This document shows positions 24,991-33,570 of a stretch of 64,000 nt of DNA, piece by piece. Source of the stretch: an uncultured Candidatus Melainabacteria bacterium (GTDB taxonomy: Bacteria > Cyanobacteriota > Vampirovibrionia > Gastranaerophilales > Gastranaerophilaceae); assembly GCA_934699705.1 (NCBI GenBank), contig CAKUXD010000006.1, forward strand, positions 9,582-73,581, read 5' to 3'. The notes beneath the pieces were generated by a model. The model searched no databases, was not told the origin of the DNA, and saw nothing but the letters and a program-made list of their open reading frames with translations. The position numbers and the translations under genes are program-made. Positions within the stretch are counted from its first letter, which is position 1. Each line of letters starts with the position of its first letter.

Positions 24991-25056
24991 TACTGTTATT
25001 ATAATACAGAAATGAAAAATTGGGAATAGTGAGTCTTTTTTTGTGAGTTTTTAAGA

Positions 25057-26388
25057 TTACTCCTCTTTTGTGAGGTATTCAATCATTTTATTAAGGTCTT
25101 TGTTCCACGAGCCATACCAATTGATTAAAAGTATATCCGCAGGTGTCAGTCCTTGATATACAAGGTCTTGTAATGGTTCAAGATATTTTTCTTCGTTATT
25201 ATTTTGTTCTTTTAAACCGATTTCTGCCATATTTACTAAATCTTTTGTAATTTGGCGTAAAGGAGTTTTGTTAAGTCTGGCATCTAGTCCTAGTTTTGGC
25301 ACATTATATCTTAAATCTGAAAAATTTTGATATGTGTATTCAGATAAGTATTCATCAACTTGTTTTAATATATTTTTTGAGTATAAAATACCTTTGTAAA
25401 AACCTAAAATCGCATACTGAAGGCCTTTTCCAACACAATCTTGGTTTCTGATTTCAATAAATTTACGTAATCTAACTTCTGGAAAATACAGGTTTGCACA
25501 AAGTTTAAAATCTTCAATATCAGCGCTATAACTGTCAATTCCGTTTTGCATAAATTCTTTGAAAGTTATACTGCCATTTGTGCTAAAAGTTTTATTATCT
25601 CTTGAAAACATGATTAAAGGTGTTTCCAGAACTTTATTAATATAATCATTAAAAGAAAAGTCTTTATTTAGAGTTGTTGCAAATCCACATCTATCAATAT
25701 CGGTGTTAAGCCATGCCAGCGCTCTAAAGCTCTTATAACCAGTATCCACTCCACCTCTGATTGGTGAATTTGCAAACATCGCCGTTGTAATTGGCGCAAG
25801 CATATTCGCAACTCGGAATTTTTTCATGGCATCTTCTTCGCTATCAAAGTCAAAACACGTTTGTATTCCAGCGGTTTCGCGCATCATTACATCTGATAGT
25901 ATTCCCCATAAATAATTTGCCATGATATGGTATCTTCGTTTTGGAAGTAAGTTTATGTATTTGTAGGTGGTTAATGGTGATATGCCGTAATTCAATAGTG
26001 TAATTCCGAATTCATCAAGCAGAGGAATAAGTTCCGTATCAATTTCTTCGATTTTATTGATTAATTCTTGAATAGTTTGATAAGGCTTTACACTCATTTC
26101 AATCTGACAACCAGGTTCTAGGGTAATAGTATGATGTAATTTTTTTAAGCCTATAATATTGTCTTTATCTAAAATGTAATCCCAATTTTCGTTTCGTGCG
26201 TATGTTCGTAATAATTCGCAAACTCCGTCAATCCCATTATATGGTATTGTTTCAAAACTCGTAGTGTTGATAGGGATTCTTTCATATTCAAATCCTACTT
26301 TAAAGTCGTCTGATGTTAATTTAATCCCATCTGTAAAAAGTTTTCTTATTTCGCTAATTTCTAATTTTTCTTTTGAGACAATACGCAC
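25057..26388 (-). CDS. gshA: Glutamate-cysteine ligase, GCS2 type
   Basis: This encodes 443 residues of the plant/alphaproteobacterial-type ligase that makes gamma-glutamylcysteine. Motifs seen are VGFEYERIP (glutamate/metal site), TLEPGCQIEMS, MRETAGIQTCFDF and FPEVRLRKFIEIRNQDC. The GTG start at 26388 follows AGGGGA. No glutathione synthetase is present in the window, so the product may be gamma-glutamylcysteine or glutathione made elsewhere. It is divergent from rsmA across about 98 nt. Confidence 0.9.
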   Translation of the reverse strand: MRIVSKEKLEISEIRKLFTDGIKLTSDDFKVGFEYERIPINTTSFETIPYNGIDGVCELLRTYARNENWDYILDKDNIIGLKKLHHTITLEPGCQIEMSVKPYQTIQELINKIEEIDTELIPLLDEFGITLLNYGISPLTTYKYINLLPKRRYHIMANYLWGILSDVMMRETAGIQTCFDFDSEEDAMKKFRVANMLAPITTAMFANSPIRGGVDTGYKSFRALAWLNTDIDRCGFATTLNKDFSFNDYINKVLETPLIMFSRDNKTFSTNGSITFKEFMQNGIDSYSADIEDFKLCANLYFPEVRLRKFIEIRNQDCVGKGLQYAILGFYKGILYSKNILKQVDEYLSEYTYQNFSDLRYNVPKLGLDARLNKTPLRQITKDLVNMAEIGLKEQNNNEEKYLEPLQDLVYQGLTPADILLINWYGSWNKDLNKMIEYLTKEE

Positions 26389-26486
26389 TTGTTTCCCCTT
26401 TTTCCAATTATTATTATAACATTATTAAAATTATCAAATCAAAAATGAAAAACATTTCCCTGTTTGTATTATTATATATTAGTAAG

Positions 26487-27329
26487 ATGGACTATTTATC
26501 ACGCGCAAAATATTTTAGAACAAAAAAAAGACTCGGTCAAAACTTCTTAATTAATTCAGACGTAATCGCCGATATAATTGACTATGCTAATTTATCAAAA
26601 GAAGATACTGTATTAGAAATTGGTCCTGGAGTTGGATTTGTTACCGAACAGTTGATTAAACATGCTGATAATGTAATTGCAGTAGAACTTGATGAAGAAG
26701 CGATTAAAGAATTAAATAAACTTAATGCTGAAAATCTTAAAATAATTCATAAAGATATTTTAAAAACAGATATTGCAGAACTTGCAAACGGTAAGAAAAT
26801 AAAAGTCGTTGCAAATATTCCATATTATATTACAACGCCTATTTTAGCTCATCTTTTAGGAGAAATTGATGATTTAGCCAATAAGAACAGAGCATCTGTT
26901 TCAGAAATTATTTTGATGGTGCAAGAAGAAGTTGCGCGCAGAATGGTCGCAACAGAAAAATCAGGAAATAAGCAGTATGGTTTATTAACAATTCTTTCTC
27001 AGTTTTGGGCAGATTGTTCCTTATTGCGGGTAGTTGGCGCACGTTCTTTTTATCCAGCACCAAAAGTTACGTCTGCACTTGTTAAACTAGTTGTGAAAGA
27101 CAAACCTTTATTAGAATTGTCTGATTATGCACATTTTAGAAAAACAATTAAAGCTGGTTTTGGACAACGTAGAAAAAACATTAAAAATGCCCTTGTAAAT
27201 GGCGGTTTTGATAAAGAAAAAGTTCAAATTGCACTTAAAAATTTAAAAATTGATGAAAATACAAGAGGCGAAAGTCTTTCAATCGAAATGTTTGGAAAAT
27301 TGTCTGAGGAATTATGCAAGTTAAAGTAA
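26487..27329 (+). CDS. rsmA: 16S rRNA dimethyladenosine transferase RsmA/KsgA
   Basis: This encodes 280 residues of the enzyme that dimethylates A1518 and A1519 of 16S rRNA. Motifs are RTKKRLGQNFLIN, the SAM site VLEIGPGVGFVTEQL, and NIPYYITTPI with the family NIPY. I choose ATG 26487 because MDYLSRAKYF precedes the conserved core; the frame opens at 26373. No Shine-Dalgarno is visible, and TATATT (26475-26480) ends 6 nt before the ATG, so a leaderless mRNA is possible. It overlaps ispE by 16 nt. Confidence 0.93.
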   Translation: MDYLSRAKYFRTKKRLGQNFLINSDVIADIIDYANLSKEDTVLEIGPGVGFVTEQLIKHADNVIAVELDEEAIKELNKLNAENLKIIHKDILKTDIAELANGKKIKVVANIPYYITTPILAHLLGEIDDLANKNRASVSEIILMVQEEVARRMVATEKSGNKQYGLLTILSQFWADCSLLRVVGARSFYPAPKVTSALVKLVVKDKPLLELSDYAHFRKTIKAGFGQRRKNIKNALVNGGFDKEKVQIALKNLKIDENTRGESLSIEMFGKLSEELCKLK

Positions 27330-28156
27330 AAACTCCAGCAAAAATTAATCTTACACTAGAAGTTACGGCAAAGCGTCCTGACGGTTTTCATAATATTCAA
27401 AGTATTATGCAAATGATTAATTTGTACGATTATTTGACTATTAATGTTGAAAAAAGTGATAAATTAGAGATTAATTTATCAGGCAATAATCCTAATATAC
27501 CTTATAATGAGAAAAATATTGTGTATAAGGCAATACTTCTCTTTGTTGAGAAATGTGGATTGCAAGATTATAGATTTGACGTAAATATTCAGAAAAATAT
27601 TCCGACAGAAGCAGGACTTGCTGGTGGAAGTTCAAATGCAGTCGGTACGTTTGTTGGTCTGAATTATTTGTTTGAAAATCCTTTAAAAAAATCTGAACTT
27701 CACGAACTTTGTGCAATTTTAGGTTCAGATTTGAACGTAATTTTAGAAGGCGGTTGTGTGTTAGCAACTGGTCGCGGAGAAAATGTTCAAACTTTACAAT
27801 TTAGAGAATATCCTGTTTCCTTGATTAAGCCTAATGATTTGGGGATTAGTGCAAAAGAAGGGTATCAAAAATATGCTCAATTAGAAAATAAACCTCAAAA
27901 TGACAAAACACATAAAATGATTGAACTTTTACTCAAAAATGAAGATGTTAGACCTCTACTTTACAATGACTTAGAAACAGCCGTTTATAAGGATTTTGAA
28001 CAATTACAAAAAATTAAATCTGCAAATCCGAAATCTATTATGTCAGGTTCAGGTTCAACTTATTTTGTGTTAGATGAAAAAATTAATCCCGTTGAAGATT
28101 ACTGGCATGTAGAAGGTTTAAAAACAATTTCAACAGGTTGCGAAATTGTTGAATAA
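27314..28156 (+). CDS. ispE: 4-diphosphocytidyl-2-C-methyl-D-erythritol kinase
   Basis: This encodes 280 residues of a GHMP kinase in the MEP isoprenoid pathway. The N-terminus KTPAKINLTLEV contains the catalytic Lys and Asn region, the GHMP ATP motif is PTEAGLAGGSSNA, and the C-terminal glycine motif is SIMSGSGSTYF. It starts inside the end of rsmA (16-nt overlap), a common rsmA-ispE pairing. The pathway produces the precursors for undecaprenyl carriers and quinones. Confidence 0.96.
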   Translation: MQVKVKTPAKINLTLEVTAKRPDGFHNIQSIMQMINLYDYLTINVEKSDKLEINLSGNNPNIPYNEKNIVYKAILLFVEKCGLQDYRFDVNIQKNIPTEAGLAGGSSNAVGTFVGLNYLFENPLKKSELHELCAILGSDLNVILEGGCVLATGRGENVQTLQFREYPVSLIKPNDLGISAKEGYQKYAQLENKPQNDKTHKMIELLLKNEDVRPLLYNDLETAVYKDFEQLQKIKSANPKSIMSGSGSTYFVLDEKINPVEDYWHVEGLKTISTGCEIVE

Positions 28157-28180
28157 AATGTAAAAATGTTTGTTAAAAAA

Positions 28181-28218
28181 GTTGCGATTTTTGCTTTGCA
28201 AAAATCGCAACTTTTTTT
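28181..28218. terminator. Bidirectional terminator between ispE and pyrG
   Basis: A 14-bp stem (28181-28194 with 28198-28211) with loop TTT has seven T residues after it and six A residues before it (28175-28180). It serves the convergent genes ispE and pyrG. Confidence 0.92.
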
Positions 28219-28227
28219 ATATTATAA

Positions 28228-29835
28228 TTATTTATTTTGTTTTACTGCGGTATCAATAAGCCCTTTGAATAGAGGGTGAGGTCTTTCAGGGCGAGATTTG
28301 AACTCTGGGTGGAATTGAGAAGCTACAAACCAATCGTTTTTAGGCAATTCAATAACTTCCATTAACTTACCATTTGGTGATTTGCCAGAGAAAATTAATC
28401 CTGCTTTTTCTAAATCCTCAATGTATGCATTATTAACTTCATATCTGTGTCTGTGGCGTTCAAAAATAACGTCTGAACCGTATGCTTTACGAGCAATAGA
28501 ATTTTTCTTTAAATGACATTCGTATTGACCTAAACGCATTGTTCCTCCGTAAGCAGTAACGTCTTTTTGCTCTAACATTAAGTCAATAACAGGGTTTTCA
28601 CATTCTTCTGAAAATTCTTTTGAATTTGCATCTTTTAATCCCAAAACGTGGCGTGCGTATTCAATTACTGCACATTGCATACCTAAGCATAGACCTAAGA
28701 ATGGAAGATTATTTTCTCGAGCATATCTGATTACGTTTAATTTTCCTTCAATTCCTCTAACTCCAAATCCTCCAGGAACAACAACGGCATGTATTCCGCT
28801 CATTAATTCTTTACAATTTTCATAATCAACACAGTCTTCAGAGTTTATCCAATGAATATTAATTTTAGCTTCATTTGCATATCCTGCGTGTTTTAATGCC
28901 TCTACTACTGAAATGTATGCATCAGAAAGTTTTGTGTATTTACCCGCAATTGCAACTTCAATTGTACGTTTCGGATTTCTAATTCTTTCAACAAGAGCTT
29001 CCCAAGATTTCAAATCTGCGCGTTTATAGCAAGTTTGAAGTAAGTTTAGTACAACTGCCGCCATATTTTGTTCTTCAAGAGCTAATGGAACTTCGTAAAT
29101 ACTTTTCATATCGCGACATTCAATTACAGCATCTTTTTGTACTGAACAGAATAGCGCTAATTTTTCTTTTTCATCTTGTGGTAGTGGATAAGAAGTTCTG
29201 CAAACTAAAATTTCAGGCTGAATACCATAACTTCTTAAAACATTTACGCTATGTTGAGAAGGTTTTGTTTTTAATTCGCCAGATGTTGGCAAATATGGTA
29301 GTAGCGTACAATGTACTGAAATTGCGTTTCCGATACCGATTTCTGTTTTGAATTGGCGGATTGCCTCAATAAATGGTAAACTTTCAATATCGCCAATTGT
29401 ACCTCCGATTTCAATAATCATAAAATCAGGTTTGAATTGCTCTGTTGCCTTGTAAATTCTGGCTTTTATTTCGTTTGTAATATGCGGTACAACCTGAACT
29501 GTTGCGCCTAAATACTCACCTTTTCTTTCCTTGTTTATAACTGTTTGGTAAATACTTCCAGAAGTTACATTATTGATTTGTGCAAAATCTGCGTCAATAA
29601 ATCTTTCGTAGTGTCCAAGGTCCAAATCAGTTTCTGCTCCGTCGTTTGTAACAAAAACTTCTCCATGTTGAAAAGGACTCATTGTTCCTGGATCGACATT
29701 GATATAGGGGTCAAATTTTTGAATTGCAACAGAAAATCCTCTTGCTCGTAACAATTTACCCAAAGATGCGCCTATAATCCCTTTACCAAGTGAGCTTACA
29801 ACACCACCAGTAATAAAAATATATTTTGTACTCAT
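28228..29835 (-). CDS. pyrG: CTP synthase
   Basis: This encodes 535 residues, the normal length. PyrG aminates UTP to CTP using glutamine. The N-terminal synthetase domain has ITGGVVSSLGKGI and KFDPYINVDPGTMSPF. The C-terminal class I glutaminase has GLCLGMQ with the nucleophile Cys and the FHPEF His/Glu region. GGGGG precedes the ATG. It is a single gene between the bidirectional terminator and the gatC hairpin. Confidence 0.97.
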   Translation of the reverse strand: MSTKYIFITGGVVSSLGKGIIGASLGKLLRARGFSVAIQKFDPYINVDPGTMSPFQHGEVFVTNDGAETDLDLGHYERFIDADFAQINNVTSGSIYQTVINKERKGEYLGATVQVVPHITNEIKARIYKATEQFKPDFMIIEIGGTIGDIESLPFIEAIRQFKTEIGIGNAISVHCTLLPYLPTSGELKTKPSQHSVNVLRSYGIQPEILVCRTSYPLPQDEKEKLALFCSVQKDAVIECRDMKSIYEVPLALEEQNMAAVVLNLLQTCYKRADLKSWEALVERIRNPKRTIEVAIAGKYTKLSDAYISVVEALKHAGYANEAKINIHWINSEDCVDYENCKELMSGIHAVVVPGGFGVRGIEGKLNVIRYARENNLPFLGLCLGMQCAVIEYARHVLGLKDANSKEFSEECENPVIDLMLEQKDVTAYGGTMRLGQYECHLKKNSIARKAYGSDVIFERHRHRYEVNNAYIEDLEKAGLIFSGKSPNGKLMEVIELPKNDWFVASQFHPEFKSRPERPHPLFKGLIDTAVKQNK

Positions 29836-29876
29836 TTTTCCCCCAAGTTGTGATAGTTAATTTTATATATAACAAC

Positions 29877-29899
29877 AATACCGCATGCTCTGCGGTATT
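29877..29899 (-). terminator. Hairpin downstream of gatC
   Basis: AATACCGCA (29877-29885) pairs with TGCGGTATT (29891-29899), 9 bp with a 5-nt loop, followed on the minus strand by a T-rich run. It separates gatC from pyrG. Confidence 0.65.
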
Positions 29900-29916
29900 G
29901 TCAAAAACTTTAAGTT

Positions 29917-30201
29917 TTAATTAATTTTTGGAACTTTGAAAAATCCATTTTCTTCGTCTGGTGCGTTTGCCATAAGTTGTTCTTTTGTTTGGTCGTAGTG
30001 AACTGTATCTTCTCTCATAACATTTACAAAATCTATTGGGTGAGATAAAGGTTCAACATGCGAAGTATCAACTTCATTCATTTGATCAACGTACTTTAAA
30101 ACATCACCTAATTGACGAGTGAATTTTTCTTTTTCTTCTTCTGTTAATTCTAAACGCGCAAGTTTTGCTACGTGTTCAACATCTTTTACTGTAATTGCCA
30201 T
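29917..30201 (-). CDS. gatC: Aspartyl/glutamyl-tRNA amidotransferase subunit C
   Basis: This encodes 94 residues of the small GatCAB subunit that tethers GatA to GatB for making Gln-tRNA or Asn-tRNA. Signature segments are VEHVAKLARLELTEEE, QLGDVLKYVDQM and MREDTV. GGAG lies 6 nt upstream of the ATG. It follows hydF by 30 nt on the same strand and may share its transcript. gatA and gatB are not in the window. Confidence 0.96.
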   Translation of the reverse strand: MAITVKDVEHVAKLARLELTEEEKEKFTRQLGDVLKYVDQMNEVDTSHVEPLSHPIDFVNVMREDTVHYDQTKEQLMANAPDEENGFFKVPKIN

Positions 30202-30231
30202 TTTTTTACTCCATTTATTGATATAATTGTA

Positions 30232-31395
30232 TCATGAAAAAATTTTTGTTGCACGTTGTAAAATTCCTAAGCAGTAAGAAATTACTATTCCGTAATTTGT
30301 GATAGGAATATGTTTTTCATTTGCAATCATTATTCTTGATAAAATTTCTTTTCGATTGGTCATGCAAGCACCACAATGGATTATCAAATCATAATCGCTA
30401 ATATCAGGGAAATCATGACCCGTAAAATATTCGAAAGTTAATTCTTTTTGTGTCTTTTGTTTTAACAATTTTGGAATTTTAACTCGTGCAATATCGTCAT
30501 CAATTGCGTGATGAGTACAACTTTCTAAAAATAAAATTTTAGCATTGTTTTTAAGGTTTGATATTGCATTTGAACCTTTAATAAATTCGTTTAAATCCCC
30601 TTTTAATCTTGCAAAAAGTATTGAAAATGAAGTTAAAGGTACGGTTTCTGGTACAATTTCGGAAACAGTTTTAAAGGCTTGTGAGTCAGTTACGACAAGC
30701 GCAGGAGGGGTTTTTAAATTGTCTAAAGCATTTTGTAATTCACTTTCTTTAACGACAATAGTTATGCAATTTGCATCAAGCAAATCTCTGATAGTTTGAA
30801 CTTGAGGTAGAATAATTCTGCCTTTTGGGGCTTCTTTGTCGATTGGTATTACAAGAATTACAGTTGCCTTTTGTTCAACCAAATCACCTACGATTTTTGG
30901 TGAATTAATAAAATCGTCTGGTAGTAATTTTATTAAAGCCTGTTTAAATTTATCAATAATTTTTTCATCTGTAATTGTTGACGTTACAAGGTATTCAGAT
31001 TTCGCATCTAGGTTATTATCTTGTTTGTTAACAATAATCAAATACGGAATATTTAATTTTTCAAATTCCTTGATAATATTTTTTTCTGTGGTTTCGAGTT
31101 CGAATTTGTCAGTTATAACGATTGCAACATCACAACGATTTAATATTTTGTGAGTTTTTTCAATACGTTGTTTGCCTAAAATTGAGGTATCATCAAGTCC
31201 TGCAGTATCTAAGAAGGTTACAGGTCCAATTGGTAAAAGCTCCATAGATTTTTCAACCACATCAGTCGTTGTTCCAGCAAGGTCTGAAACGATTGATATA
31301 TCTTGATTTGTAATTTTATTTAAAAAAGAAGATTTTCCGACATTAGTTCTGCCAAAAACTCCAATTTGTAGCCTTAATGATTTTAAAGTTTTCAT
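30232..31395 (-). CDS. hydF: [FeFe]-hydrogenase maturation GTPase HydF
   Basis: This encodes 387 residues. The N-terminal Era-type GTPase has GRTNVGKSS, DLAGTTTD, DTAGL and the NKQD base motif. The C-terminal 4Fe-4S domain has a CTHH motif and, about 50 residues later, HCGAC, the HydF C-x-H...H-C-x-x-C pattern. HydF is the scaffold that hands the 2Fe subcluster to the hydrogenase. Neither hydE, hydG nor a hydrogenase is in the window. GAGGG precedes the ATG. It indicates H2 metabolism in an anaerobe. Confidence 0.93.
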   Translation of the reverse strand: MKTLKSLRLQIGVFGRTNVGKSSFLNKITNQDISIVSDLAGTTTDVVEKSMELLPIGPVTFLDTAGLDDTSILGKQRIEKTHKILNRCDVAIVITDKFELETTEKNIIKEFEKLNIPYLIIVNKQDNNLDAKSEYLVTSTITDEKIIDKFKQALIKLLPDDFINSPKIVGDLVEQKATVILVIPIDKEAPKGRIILPQVQTIRDLLDANCITIVVKESELQNALDNLKTPPALVVTDSQAFKTVSEIVPETVPLTSFSILFARLKGDLNEFIKGSNAISNLKNNAKILFLESCTHHAIDDDIARVKIPKLLKQKTQKELTFEYFTGHDFPDISDYDLIIHCGACMTNRKEILSRIMIANEKHIPITNYGIVISYCLGILQRATKIFS

Positions 31396-31465
31396 ATTTT
31401 ACCCTCGGTTATTATTATATCATATTATATTTTTATGATAATATAAATTTGAAAAAGGAATAATA

Positions 31466-32305
31466 ATGGACTCATTAATTTTATTAATACAAGTAACAAC
31501 ATTAGCAGGGGTCGTCGGTACAGGAATTGGCGGTGTTATTGGCGCATTGTTTAAAAAAGATTCTTCAAAGACCGCAAGTTTATTGCTAAGTTTTGCTGCA
31601 GGGGTTATGACTGCAATTGTATGTTTTGATTTGATAATTGGGGCTGTTAAAACTGGTACGCATGTTTATATTGTAAGTTTAGGCGTAATTGTAGGTTGTT
31701 TGGTTGTTTATTTGTTAAATTTAATAATTGATAAATCAACTAATCATGAAGTTGTGCATATAGATTTAGCACACCCAAAAACAGCAGATGATTTAGATGA
31801 GATTATTCATAGTAATCACTTATCTGTGCATATTAACAAAAATGATACAAAAGCTTCACTCTTTATAGCTGGCGTAATCATGGCATCAGCAATTGCTTTG
31901 CATAATTTACCTGAGGGTATGACAATTGGGGCGTCATTTGCAAATTCAAAAGGTGTATTAGAAGGGTCTGCGTTGGTTTTAGCCATATTAATTGGTTTAC
32001 ATAATATTCCAGAAGGTATGGCGATTGCAGTTCCTTTGATTAACGGAGGAATGCGCAGACGTTTAGCGGTTTTAACAACTGCCTTGGCAGGTTTACCGAC
32101 AGTTATCGGTGGTATTGTCGGATATTGGGTTGGTGATTTAGGCGCATTGGGGTTGGCCTTGAGCTTGTCATTTGCAAGTGGAGCAATGTTGTATGTTGTT
32201 TTTGCAGAAATTTTACCACAATCTATATTAATGTATAGAAGCAAATTACCAGCATTTTTCGTAATTTTAGGTATAATCATCGGATTAATTGTTATATATG
32301 TTTAA
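31466..32305 (+). CDS. ZIP-family divalent metal transporter
   Basis: This encodes 279 residues with eight predicted membrane helices. TM4 and TM5 carry the metal-path motifs HNLPEGM and HNIPEGM. A His/Asp-rich loop between TM3 and TM4 (about 90-125) may sense or collect metal. The protein resembles ZupT/GufA-type transporters for Zn, Fe or Mn. AAAGGAATAATAATG provides the start. It is divergent from hydF over a 70-nt gap. Confidence 0.92.
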   Translation: MDSLILLIQVTTLAGVVGTGIGGVIGALFKKDSSKTASLLLSFAAGVMTAIVCFDLIIGAVKTGTHVYIVSLGVIVGCLVVYLLNLIIDKSTNHEVVHIDLAHPKTADDLDEIIHSNHLSVHINKNDTKASLFIAGVIMASAIALHNLPEGMTIGASFANSKGVLEGSALVLAILIGLHNIPEGMAIAVPLINGGMRRRLAVLTTALAGLPTVIGGIVGYWVGDLGALGLALSLSFASGAMLYVVFAEILPQSILMYRSKLPAFFVILGIIIGLIVIYV

Positions 32306-32313
32306 AAAAATAC

Positions 32314-32342
32314 TTGATTTTAAAAAAAGTTTATGCTAAATT
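32314..32342 (+). promoter_or_regulatory. Candidate promoter for tRNA-Ile
   Basis: TTGATT (32314-32319), 17 bp, then TAAATT (32337-32342) with an extended TG at 32334-32335. It lies about 20 nt before the tRNA. Confidence 0.55.
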
Positions 32343-32361
32343 AAAGACACAGCAGAAATGC

Positions 32362-32438
32362 GGGCTATTAGCTCAGGTGGTTAGAGCGTTCGCCTGATAA
32401 GCGAGAGGTCCCAAGTTCGAGTCTTGGATGGCCCACCA
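32362..32438 (+). tRNA. tRNA-Ile (anticodon GAT)
   Basis: A complete 77-nt cloverleaf folds here: acceptor GGGCTAT with ATGGCCC, a D arm, anticodon loop CTGATAA giving anticodon GAT, and a T arm with GTTCGAG. The discriminator A and CCA are encoded. Unlike most tRNA-Ile(GAT) genes it is a single gene outside an rRNA spacer, with its own promoter and terminator. Confidence 0.97.
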
Positions 32439-32441
32439 TTT

Positions 32442-32473
32442 AAAAAAGAAGTCTTTTATGACTTCTTTTTTTT
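32442..32473 (+). terminator. Terminator after tRNA-Ile
   Basis: AAAAGAAGTC pairs with GACTTCTTTT around TTTTAT, followed by a run of eight or more T residues, beginning 4 nt after the CCA end. Confidence 0.92.
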
Positions 32474-32485
32474 GTTTTATTTAGC

Positions 32486-33487
32486 TTAGTTAAAATATAA
32501 ATTAACAATCATATCTGCATCTGAGTACCAATGGTCTGGTTTTTCTTTCCATAAATAAATTTGCATGTATGCAGGATATTTGTTATCAAGTCCGAATCCA
32601 AGTTGTGGTTGATTTGGAGAACCGTTATTGCAACCACCTTCAATATCACATGCTCCACCACAATGGATAAAATCTTTGAAATTGTATGGACTTTGATTTA
32701 TTGCGTTATTGTGTGAGAAACCTAGGTTTTTACGTTTTGCAACATAACCCCACTCGTAGCCAAAATCTTTAGCGTTTATTGGTTTTAGGTAATAAATTGC
32801 GTATTTTTTACCTTGTTCGTTAACAACAACATTTTGAAATTCTGAAATGTTATAATAAATATTTATAGAATTTTTTGTTACTGTTATTTTTGTTGGCAGG
32901 AACTTTGTTATTGGCGAACAAGAATTAGGCTGAACATAGCCATAATAAGGCATTTCTACCATAACTAAAGCAAGTGGATTATTCATAAAGACACTTTCTT
33001 CTGATGGACCGCTTGTTCTTCCTTTTTTAGTTTCCCAGCCGTTACAGTATGCGCCTTGTAAGCTAATCCAAGGCTTTCCGTCAACTATACTTCCAAAAAT
33101 ATTTTCACTTGGATTATAGTTTGGTAAATTGAAAACTTGTGAAACATATTTTTTACGTTCGTTCAAAATACTTTCTTGAGTTCTGCCAGAGTACGCAGTT
33201 GGCTGATTTACAGGAATTAAAACTTCTTTTTGTGTTTTTAATTTCGCTAAAATGCTCGCTGAGTATTCAATGTTGCCTTTTATTTCAGTTTTAGGGGCTT
33301 TTAAATCAACATTTTCTTCGCTTTTTGTATCTTCTGTGTTGCTTTGAATTCTCGTTTGTTGTGAATTGTTTGTTATTGAATTATCTTCTTTAATGTTGCC
33401 ATTGCCTAAAAAATAGTTAGACGTAAAAGCCAAAACTCCAACAAATCCAATAATTAAGACCGTTGTTAAAATATTTTCATTATTCAT
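32486..33487 (-). CDS. Single-pass envelope protein of unknown function
   Basis: This encodes 333 residues. An N-terminal hydrophobic helix (about 7-27) anchors a Ser/Thr/Asn-rich linker (to about residue 85) and a soluble domain outside the cytoplasm. That domain has several cysteines, including the cluster HCGGACDIEGGC, and isolated ones in QGAYCNGW and PNSCSP, which could form disulfides. I do not recognise a family. It is flanked by the tRNA terminator and the signalling genes and may be lineage-specific. Start is ATG with a GGAGAAAC-type upstream sequence. Confidence 0.65.
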   Translation of the reverse strand: MNNENILTTVLIIGFVGVLAFTSNYFLGNGNIKEDNSITNNSQQTRIQSNTEDTKSEENVDLKAPKTEIKGNIEYSASILAKLKTQKEVLIPVNQPTAYSGRTQESILNERKKYVSQVFNLPNYNPSENIFGSIVDGKPWISLQGAYCNGWETKKGRTSGPSEESVFMNNPLALVMVEMPYYGYVQPNSCSPITKFLPTKITVTKNSINIYYNISEFQNVVVNEQGKKYAIYYLKPINAKDFGYEWGYVAKRKNLGFSHNNAINQSPYNFKDFIHCGGACDIEGGCNNGSPNQPQLGFGLDNKYPAYMQIYLWKEKPDHWYSDADMIVNLYFN

Positions 33488-33570
33488 AAAGTTTCTCCTA
33501 TGAAAGAATTATACCTTATAAATAACATTTGTAAAACTAATAAAAAATCTAAAATAAAAGAAGGTTTTAA

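Noticed and set aside
31816..32280. 154-codon open frame on the minus strand
   Set aside because: It is antisense to the ZIP transporter membrane helices and reflects their codon bias.
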